DNA from: an uncultured Eubacterium sp.
GTDB taxonomy: Bacteria; Bacillota_A; Clostridia; Lachnospirales; Lachnospiraceae
Reading direction: 5' to 3'
Length of the DNA: 9,742 bases
Assembly (NCBI GenBank): GCA_947653505.1
Contig: CANTHI010000096.1
Location: forward strand, 1-9,742
This document shows, piece after piece, positions 1-5,345 of the stretch (its first letter is position 1; every line of letters starts with the position of its first letter). The notes beneath the pieces are model-generated. The model saw nothing but the letters and a program-made list of their open reading frames with translations. It ran no database searches and had not been told where the DNA came from. The position numbers and the translations under genes were made by a program.

Positions 1-22
1 GTATCAGCTGGATTCAAAGATA

Positions 23-76
23 TTATTTGAAATAGAATTATTTGAAATAATTAGTAGAGATAAAACATTTGAAATA
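23..76. repeat. Three direct copies of ATTTGAAATA in AT-rich leader
   Basis: ATTTGAAATA occurs exactly at 25-34, 40-49 and 67-76. The first two copies share a longer core, TTATTTGAAATA, and are 15 bases apart; the third is 27 bases further on. A 9-of-10 match in the opposite orientation (TATTTCAAA) lies at 150-158, just before the ribosome binding site of the first gene. TTCAAA at 13-18 and TTTGAA at 26-31 also form a small dyad. This arrangement could be a set of operator half-sites for a regulator of the ABC-2 exporter operon, but AT-rich leaders produce such repeats by chance and no regulator gene is adjacent in the window. Confidence 0.45.
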
Positions 77-95
77 ATATGAGATGAAAAAACAC

Positions 96-145
96 AAACC
101 GCATTGCAGATACACACAAAAGTGTATAAAGCAGTGCGGTTTTTT
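96..145 (+). terminator. Nested Rho-independent terminator or attenuator hairpin
   Basis: The outer stem pairs 96-107 with 131-142 (12 bp with one G-T wobble). An inner stem, ATACAC 110-115 with GTGTAT 122-127, closes a six-base loop. The right arm runs straight into six T residues at 140-145. This is the textbook form of an intrinsic terminator for + strand transcription. It ends only about 26 bases before the start codon of the ABC-2 ATPase. It may end transcription of a gene to the left of the window, or attenuate the exporter operon if the promoter lies upstream within 1-95. A promoter downstream of the hairpin would have very little room. Confidence 0.8.
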
Positions 146-171
146 ATTATATTTCAAAGGAGGAGCAGGTT

Positions 172-1011
172 ATGGAAGCGGTAAAGGTAAGAAATTTATC
201 GAAAACGTTTCGGGTAAGACAAAAGGAAAAAGGGATGAAAGGCAGTCTGAAAGCAGTGTTTCATCCCAGAATATCTGAAATCAGGGCAGTGGATGGCATT
301 TCATTTTCGGTGGAAGAAGGGGAGATGCTTGCTTTTATCGGCCCCAACGGTGCGGGAAAGAGTACGACGATTAAAATGCTGACAGGGATTCTCCACCCGG
401 ACAGCGGAAGTATAGAGGTGGCAGGTATGGATCCGGTGAAAAACAGAAAGCAGCTTGCTTATGAAATCGGAACCGTATTCGGACAGAAGGAACAGCTGTG
501 GACGCATCTGACGCCTTATGATAATTTTCGTTTTTTTGGTGCTATTTATGATATGACGGACCGGCAGACAGAAGCGCGGATTCAGGAGCTTTCGGACGTT
601 TTTGATCTGGGGACATTTTTAAATACGCCAGTCCGTAATCTCTCACTCGGGCAGCGGATTCGTTGTGAGATGGTAGCGGCATTTATTCACGGGCCAAAGA
701 TTTTGTTTCTGGATGAACCGACGATCGGGCTGGATCCGGTTGTAAAGGAAAATATACGCGCGCTGATTCTGCAGATGAACCGGCAGCTGCATACAACGGT
801 TTTTCTGACCAGTCACGATATGATGGATATCGAAAGACTTTGCAGACGTATTATGATTGTGAATGCCGGACAGATTGTGCTGGATGAGCCGATGGAGCGG
901 ATCAGAAAACGGAACACGGGCTGGCAGGAAGTACGAAATGGGCTGCCGGAGGAAGCTTCGCTGGAAACGACGATTATGGAGCTTTATCAGACGAAGGAGA
1001 GGAGGCCGTAA
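172..1011 (+). CDS. ABC-2 exporter ATPase, COG4586 type
   Basis: This is the cytoplasmic ATP-hydrolysing subunit of an ABC-2 exporter, 279 residues, full length for the family. Visible motifs are Walker A GPNGAGKST (57-65), Q-loop Gln105 in FGQKEQLW, signature LSLGQ (157-161), Walker B ILFLDE (177-182) and switch His215. The N-terminal stretch before Walker A (15-40, basic, ending EIRAVDGISF) and the FGQKEQLW Q-loop are typical of the COG4586 group, which pairs with two dissimilar permeases, as here. The start is supported by AAAGGAGG at 157-164, seven bases upstream of the ATG. The next gene begins 5 bases after the stop. Some members of this group are annotated as viologen exporters; the substrate cannot be read from sequence, and I infer only export of an amphipathic or toxic compound. 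Confidence 0.93.
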   Translation: MEAVKVRNLSKTFRVRQKEKGMKGSLKAVFHPRISEIRAVDGISFSVEEGEMLAFIGPNGAGKSTTIKMLTGILHPDSGSIEVAGMDPVKNRKQLAYEIGTVFGQKEQLWTHLTPYDNFRFFGAIYDMTDRQTEARIQELSDVFDLGTFLNTPVRNLSLGQRIRCEMVAAFIHGPKILFLDEPTIGLDPVVKENIRALILQMNRQLHTTVFLTSHDMMDIERLCRRIMIVNAGQIVLDEPMERIRKRNTGWQEVRNGLPEEASLETTIMELYQTKERRP

Positions 1012-1016
1012 GAGTT

Positions 1017-1808
1017 ATGAAAAAATATCTGGTGATCTATCAGTCGGTCTGGATGGAAAATCTGCAGTATGCAGCGCAGATTGTGACGGGATATCTTGGC
1101 TATTTCATTTATATTTATATTTTTATCCAATTGTGGAATGCCATGTATGCAGCTTCGGATGGACGGATTTCGGGATATACAAAAGAGCAGATGATCTGGT
1201 ATGTGATGATTACGGAAATGATCCTGTTCAGCGCCGGATCGGAGACCGTGACAAGGCAGGTGGATACGGCTATCCGGGGAGGAAATATCGCGTATCTGAT
1301 GAATAAGCCGTATCATTATACATTGTATACGCTTGCAAAATATACCGGGGAATGGAGCATCAGGCTGCCGGTGTATGCCGGATTTGCGGCTGTTTTTGGA
1401 TGGAGCATGGTCGGGCCAGTGGCTGGATTCCGGGTTCGGACACTGTTTTTGGCAGTCCCCTGTATACTGGCCGGCATTCTGATCCACGGGGTTTTTAAGC
1501 TGTGTATCAGTCTGTTTTCCTTCTGGATCGAAGATGCATACCCTTTTCAGTGGCTGTATGATAAAGCGATTCTGATCGCTGGGACGCTTTTTCCGATTGA
1601 AATCTTTCCGGCAGGATTGCAGCCGTTCATAAAACTGACCCCGATTTATACTGTCTGTTACGGGCCTGCAAAGCTGATTGTGGATTTCAGTGTGGAAAAA
1701 TATTTTGAGATTCTGTTCGCCCAGGCTGGATATCTGGTGGCCGGATGTGGAATGATGTTCTGGATTTATGCAAAGGGGGCGAAGAGACTGTATGTTCATG
1801 GCGGTTAG
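1017..1808 (+). CDS. ABC-2 exporter permease 1, COG4587 type
   Basis: This is an integral membrane subunit of 263 residues with about six hydrophobic segments: 22-44, 58-74, 113-132, 142-170, 181-198 and 232-252. The motif AIRGGNIAYLMNKPYHY (85-101) matches the conserved R-x-G-x-I-x-Y-x-L-x-x-P loop after the second helix in the COG4587/DUF990-like permeases. AGGAGG at 1000-1005 sits 11 bases before the ATG. It follows the ATPase by 5 bases and overlaps the second permease, so the three genes are almost certainly co-transcribed. It should form the membrane channel as a heterodimer with the next gene product. A 270-residue open frame on the opposite strand is only its shadow. Confidence 0.9.
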   Translation: MKKYLVIYQSVWMENLQYAAQIVTGYLGYFIYIYIFIQLWNAMYAASDGRISGYTKEQMIWYVMITEMILFSAGSETVTRQVDTAIRGGNIAYLMNKPYHYTLYTLAKYTGEWSIRLPVYAGFAAVFGWSMVGPVAGFRVRTLFLAVPCILAGILIHGVFKLCISLFSFWIEDAYPFQWLYDKAILIAGTLFPIEIFPAGLQPFIKLTPIYTVCYGPAKLIVDFSVEKYFEILFAQAGYLVAGCGMMFWIYAKGAKRLYVHGG

Positions 1809-2586
1809 AAATCAATGGCGGGTATGCATGTTATCCTTAAAGTATAACATGATGCGGGAAATGCTTAACAAAGTAACTTTTTTATCAAATATTGTTTTTA
1901 TGATGCTCAATAACGCGGCATTTATTGTACAGTGGCAGATTTTATTTCATTTACGGAAAGAAATCGGAGGGTATACGATGCGGGAGGTCATGCTGTTATG
2001 GGCGCTTGCCGCAGGCAGCTTCGGGCTGTCACGCATGGTATGCGCCAGGGCATTTGCGCTGCCGGAGCTGATTATCGGCGGAAAGCTGGATGCGTATCTG
2101 GTTATGCCAAAAAATGTATTGCTGAGTGTGATTACCTCTGAAACAAATACTTCTGCAATCGGGGATCTGCTGTATGGACTGGTTGTTTTTTGTGCCTTTT
2201 GTTTCCGGCTGGACCGGCTGGTTCTGTTCGCGTTCTTTACAGTTACCGGAGCTGTTATTATCACAGCGTTTGCGCTGCTTGCAGGCAGCCTGGCTTTCTG
2301 GTTTGTGCGTGCGGATGCGCTCGGATATCATATGGTAATGGGGATGGTCAGCTTTGCAACTTATCCGGATGGTATTTTTCATGGGACGGCGAGGTTTCTG
2401 CTTTATTGTATCGTTCCGGTCGGGATGGCTGTTTATCATCCGGTGCATGAGATTATGCAGTTTACCGCGGGTGGGCTGCTGCTGGTTACGGGGTATGCGG
2501 GTTTGCTTACAGCAGTAGCAGTACTTGTATTTTACCGTGGACTGCGGCGCTATGCTTCTGGCAATCTGATGGAGGCACGGATGTAA
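1792..2586 (+). CDS. ABC-2 exporter permease 2, COG3694 type
   Basis: Second membrane subunit, 264 residues from the chosen start, with about six hydrophobic segments (roughly 28-52, 63-80, 123-139, 142-171, 198-216 and 225-248). LPELIIGGKLDAYLVMP (90-106) and FATYPDGIF (188-196), followed by a hydrophobic IVPVGMAVYHP segment, match the conserved loops of the COG3694 permeases that partner COG4587 proteins. The start is uncertain: ATG at 1768, 1792 and 1798 are in frame. AAGGGGG (1773-1779) lies 12 bases before 1792 and would sit inside the coding region for 1768, so 1792 or 1798 is preferred. It overlaps permease 1 by 17 bases, consistent with translational coupling. No intrinsic terminator with a U-tract follows. 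Confidence 0.88.
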   Translation: MFMAVRNQWRVCMLSLKYNMMREMLNKVTFLSNIVFMMLNNAAFIVQWQILFHLRKEIGGYTMREVMLLWALAAGSFGLSRMVCARAFALPELIIGGKLDAYLVMPKNVLLSVITSETNTSAIGDLLYGLVVFCAFCFRLDRLVLFAFFTVTGAVIITAFALLAGSLAFWFVRADALGYHMVMGMVSFATYPDGIFHGTARFLLYCIVPVGMAVYHPVHEIMQFTAGGLLLVTGYAGLLTAVAVLVFYRGLRRYASGNLMEARM

Positions 2587-2612
2587 GGAGCCGGTTACTT
2601 TTCATGGGTCAG

Positions 2613-2654
2613 GAATGCGCAGGGTCTGCCCCACTGGGCATAAACTGCGCATTC
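2613..2654. repeat. Nested perfect inverted repeat without U-tract
   Basis: GAATGCGCAG (2613-2622) and CTGCGCATTC (2645-2654) are exact reverse complements. Inside them TGCCC (2627-2631) and GGGCA (2636-2640) form a second perfect stem around a CACT loop. The outer stem can be lengthened by TCA/TGA with a small bulge. It lies 26 bases after the ABC-2 operon. There is no run of T on either side, so it is not a standard intrinsic terminator. It may be an mRNA 3'-end stabiliser, a protein-binding site or a copy of a dispersed palindromic element. Confidence 0.7.
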
Positions 2655-2689
2655 TGTGAGAATGTGATTCAGGAGCTGTTTAATAGAAA

Positions 2690-2709
2690 AAGTGACAGAT
2701 CATTCACTT
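2690..2709. promoter_or_regulatory. Candidate operator dyad upstream of the OmpR-type regulator
   Basis: AAGTGA (2690-2695) and TCACTT (2704-2709) are exact reverse complements separated by eight bases. The dyad ends 19 bases before the best -10 element and overlaps where a -35 element would lie, a placement that suits a regulator. The left part resembles a stretch before the downstream ABC operon, suggesting autoregulation by the adjacent response regulator. This is inference from pattern and position only. Confidence 0.4.
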
Positions 2710-2734
2710 AAAAATCAGACGGATATGCTATGAT
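2706..2734 (+). promoter_or_regulatory. Candidate extended -10 promoter for the OmpR-type two-component genes
   Basis: TGCTATGAT at 2726-2734 is an extended -10 element (TG, one base, then TATGAT, five of six consensus bases). A -35 about 17 bases upstream (near 2706-2711, ACTTAA) is poor, which an extended -10 can tolerate. Initiation near 2741 would give a leader of about 60 bases to the regulator start. A second TATGAT at 2734-2739 leaves the exact register uncertain. Confidence 0.45.
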
Positions 2735-2803
2735 ATGATAAAACAGTAACTCTTTAGGATAGTATAAAAGTATCAGCGTGATAAACAGGAGGAAAGAAAC
2801 GCG

Positions 2804-3502
2804 ATGAAACAGATTTTTCTTGTGGAAGATGATAAAGAAATATCAAAAAACCTTGCCCGTCTGCTCCGGTCGGAAGGCTTTGCGATCACCTGCGTATTTT
2901 CGCAGGAGGAAGCTGAAGCCGGATTTGTGGCGGACAGATACGATCTGGCACTGATCGATATTTCCCTGCCGGATGGCAATGGATTTACGGTCTGTACCCG
3001 GCTGCGGCAGATACAAAAAATTCCAGTTATTTTTCTGACGGCATCCGGTGATGAAGCAAGCGTAGTAACGGGGCTGGATATGGGGGCGGATGATTATGTG
3101 ACAAAGCCTTTCCGCCCACGGGAGCTGGTTGCAAGAATCAAAGCTGCCCTGCGGAAAACAGAACCAGTATCTGTGTTTGTGGTGCCCGGTGGCCTGCAGG
3201 TAGATCCGGCCAGCGGCATTGTCCGGAAAAATGGCGTGGAAATCCAGCTTTCCGCACTGGAATACCGTCTGCTGCTTATTTTTATCAACAATCCCCGGAT
3301 GATCCTGACCAGAGACCGTCTGCTCAATGAGCTGTGGGATGCGTCGGGAGAATTTGTCACGGATAATACACTGACGGTCTATATTAAACGTCTGCGGGAA
3401 AAGATTGAAGAGGATTCTTCCAGACCGCAGATTATTCTGACGGTCCGCGGGATCGGATACCGGCTTGCAGAGCAGGCAGGAGGCGGACATGCTGCGCAAT
3501 AA
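2804..3502 (+). CDS. OmpR/PhoB-family response regulator
   Basis: A 232-residue DNA-binding response regulator. The receiver domain (1-118) has acidic pocket residues Asp9 and Asp10, phospho-acceptor Asp52 in LIDISLP, switch Thr79 and Lys101 in VTKPF. A winged-helix domain follows (about 127-222), with the LSALEYRLL, NTLTVYIKRLREKIE and ILTVRGIGYRL segments typical of the OmpR class. AGGAGG (2788-2793) is 10 bases upstream of the ATG. It overlaps the kinase gene by 14 bases. Its kinase partner and the exporter further downstream give it a BceR-like context, so its likely role is to switch on the 4656-7924 transporter genes when phosphorylated. The inducing signal is unknown. Confidence 0.95.
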   Translation: MKQIFLVEDDKEISKNLARLLRSEGFAITCVFSQEEAEAGFVADRYDLALIDISLPDGNGFTVCTRLRQIQKIPVIFLTASGDEASVVTGLDMGADDYVTKPFRPRELVARIKAALRKTEPVSVFVVPGGLQVDPASGIVRKNGVEIQLSALEYRLLLIFINNPRMILTRDRLLNELWDASGEFVTDNTLTVYIKRLREKIEEDSSRPQIILTVRGIGYRLAEQAGGGHAAQ

Positions 3503-4496
3503 GGAGATCCGCCGGTTTGCCGGCTGCTTTTTGGGTATAGCAGCAGTAACGGGCATTCTGGGATTTTGGACAGGCTGGAAAGCCGGTATTTTGTCGGTCG
3601 TGGCTTCAGCAGCCTTTGGGATTTTATTTACGGTATTTACCTGCGCGAGATATCACAGACTCGCGCATATGGCAGAACAGATTGACCTTGTTTTGCACAA
3701 TGCAGAGCCGTTATATATGGATGAGGCAGAGGAAGGGGAGCTTTCCATCCTGCAGAGTGAGATTACAAAAATGACGATGCGTATTTATGAACAGAACGCT
3801 GCGTTAAAAAGAGAAAAAAAGCACCTGGCGGATTCTCTGGCGGATATAGCACATCAGCTGCGTACGCCGTTAACCTCTGCCAATCTGATCCTGTCTTTGC
3901 TGCAGAAAAATCCGGACCAGCACGAGCGTGTCAGGCTGTTGCATGAGACAGCGGAGCTGTTTGCGCAGATGGAGTGGCTCATAAATTCACTGCTCAAATT
4001 ATCCCGCCTGGATGCAGGAATCGTGGAATTTCAAAACCAGATCATAGACGTGGGAGAGCTGATCCGGGCGGCTGCCCAGCCGCTTCTGATTTCTATGGAG
4101 CTGCATCAGATTCATCTGCATGTGGAGGGGGCTGATGAGATGGTGATACAGGGAGATTTCAGCTGGCTTTCAGAAGCGTTGCGCAATATTTTGAAAAACT
4201 GTATGCAGAGTGTGGGAGATGACGGCAGCATCGACATTGTATGCAGCAGGACGGTATTATATGACGAAATTCAGATTCATGACAGCGGCCCCGGATTTAC
4301 GAATGAAGATCTGGCGCAGCTATTCGAGCGGTTTTATCGTGGGAAAGGGAATGCGGCTTCAGGATATGGCATCGGGATGGCTATCTGCCGGACGATTCTT
4401 GTACGGCATGGCGGGATTGTATCTGCGGAAAATCATCCGCATGGCGGAGCTGTTTTTTACGTCCGGTTTTTCAAAGATGATCATTGCTACGGATAG
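3489..4496 (+). CDS. Intramembrane-sensing-type sensor histidine kinase
   Basis: 335 residues from the chosen ATG, which has AGGAGG (3478-3483) five bases upstream; an in-frame ATG at 3465 lies upstream of that site and is disfavoured. Two hydrophobic helices (about 9-28 and 32-52) are separated by only a few residues, so there is almost no extracellular sensor. After a coiled linker come the H-box IAHQLRTPLT with His122, N-box residues Asn233 and Asn236, G1 DSGPGF (265-270), F-box FERFY (279-283) and G2 GYGIGM (292-297). All catalytic motifs are intact. This architecture matches BceS-like kinases, which take their signal from an associated ABC transporter rather than binding ligand themselves. 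The expected phosphotransfer partner is the overlapping upstream regulator. Confidence 0.94.
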   Translation: MLRNKEIRRFAGCFLGIAAVTGILGFWTGWKAGILSVVASAAFGILFTVFTCARYHRLAHMAEQIDLVLHNAEPLYMDEAEEGELSILQSEITKMTMRIYEQNAALKREKKHLADSLADIAHQLRTPLTSANLILSLLQKNPDQHERVRLLHETAELFAQMEWLINSLLKLSRLDAGIVEFQNQIIDVGELIRAAAQPLLISMELHQIHLHVEGADEMVIQGDFSWLSEALRNILKNCMQSVGDDGSIDIVCSRTVLYDEIQIHDSGPGFTNEDLAQLFERFYRGKGNAASGYGIGMAICRTILVRHGGIVSAENHPHGGAVFYVRFFKDDHCYG

Positions 4497-4524
4497 ACGC
4501 GATTATGATAAATCTCTCACAAAA

Positions 4525-4541
4525 AAGTCACGGAATTGTAA
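4525..4541. promoter_or_regulatory. Candidate BceR-like operator upstream of the FtsX-type ABC operon
   Basis: TCACG-GAAT-TGTAA at 4528-4541 fits the B. subtilis BceR-type site as I recall it (TnACA, four bases, TGTAA) with one mismatch. The segment 4522-4534 matches 11 of 13 bases of 2687-2699 upstream of the regulator gene. It lies in the 159-base gap before the ATPase gene. Core promoter calls are weak: TTGTAA (4536-4541) with TATTTT (4558-4563) at 16-base spacing is one option and would overlap the site. Pattern-based inference only. Confidence 0.4.
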
Positions 4542-4655
4542 GCTGGCAGTTTTAAGATATTTTTATCGCAGATACAAAGAAGCCGCCGACAGGGATACCA
4601 TGTAGCGGAGTTCTGCGTGTATGGCAGTTTTTACAAAAAGGAGGTTTATTTTTAA

Positions 4656-5345
4656 ATGGATTTTTTGAAAGTGGATCAGCTGTGTAAAGTTTATGGCAGA
4701 GATGAAAGTCAGGTAACTGCGCTTGATCATGTGTCTCTTACAGTTGGGAAAGGCGAATTTGTAGCGATCATCGGTTCTTCGGGTTCTGGAAAATCGACTC
4801 TGCTGCATGCCATTGCCGGAGTGGATGTGCCGACAAGCGGTAAGATTTTTCTGAATGGACAGGACATCTACGCGGGGAGCAGCGAACGTCTGGCAATTTT
4901 CCGCAGGCGTCAGGTAGGGCTGATTTACCAGTTTCACAATCTGATACCAACGCTGGATGTGGTGGAAAATATTACGCTGCCGATACTGATGGACAGGCGC
5001 AGGGTCAGTCAGGACCGCTTAAACAGTCTGTTAAAGCTGCTCGGACTGGAGGAACGCAGGCACCATCTGCCGAATCAGCTGTCCGGCGGCCAGCAGCAGC
5101 GGGTAGCCATCGGACGTGCGCTGATGAACGCGCCCGCAGTCATGCTTGCGGATGAGCCGACCGGAAGCCTGGACAGCCGCAATGGAAATGAAATTATCCG
5201 TCTGTTGAAAGAAAGCAACCGGATTTACGGTCAGACGCTGCTGCTTGTCACGCATGATAAAAATATCGCGCTGCAGGCCGAACGGGTAGTTATGATAGCA
5301 GATGGCCGGATTGTACGGGATGAAAGGCAGGTGGCGCGGGTATGA
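4656..5345 (+). CDS. LolD/MacB-type ABC transporter ATPase
   Basis: 229 residues, the usual length for the ATPase partner of FtsX-fold permeases. Walker [10 protein letters not shown] (40-48), Q-loop Gln92, signature LSGGQQQR (142-149), Walker B VMLADE (162-167), D-loop GSLD (170-173) and switch His200 are all present. The [15 protein letters not shown] and ADEPTGSLD wording is characteristic of the LolD/MacB/BceA group. AAGGAGG (4638-4644) lies 11 bases upstream of the ATG. The stop overlaps the permease start in ATGA, implying translational coupling. In this family, ATP binding drives mechanical movements of the permease ectodomains (mechanotransmission) rather than classical channel transport. 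Placement directly after a two-component pair suggests regulated detoxification of an envelope-active compound, such as an antimicrobial peptide. Confidence 0.95.
   Translation: MDFLKVDQLCKVYGRDESQVTALDHVSLTVGKGEFVAIIGSSGSGKSTLLHAIAGVDVPTSGKIFLNGQDIYAGSSERLAIFRRRQVGLIYQFHNLIPTLDVVENITLPILMDRRRVSQDRLNSLLKLLGLEERRHHLPNQLSGGQQQRVAIGRALMNAPAVMLADEPTGSLDSRNGNEIIRLLKESNRIYGQTLLLVTHDKNIALQAERVVMIADGRIVRDERQVARV

Noticed and set aside
987..1799. A 270-codon open frame on the minus strand opposite the first ABC-2 permease
   Set aside because: Its translation is rich in His, Pro and Gln with no recognisable domain, while the + strand frame is a clear permease with operon spacing and a good ribosome binding site.
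172..2586. Assignment of the ABC-2 operon as a lantibiotic immunity LanFEG transporter
   Set aside because: Gene order and sizes are similar, but the ATPase Q-loop FGQKEQLW and the permease loops fit the COG4586/4587/3694 group better, and no lanthipeptide gene is present.
2843..3556. A 237-codon open frame on the minus strand opposite the OmpR-type regulator
   Set aside because: The + strand frame carries all receiver and winged-helix motifs; the antisense product resembles nothing and spans two overlapping real genes.
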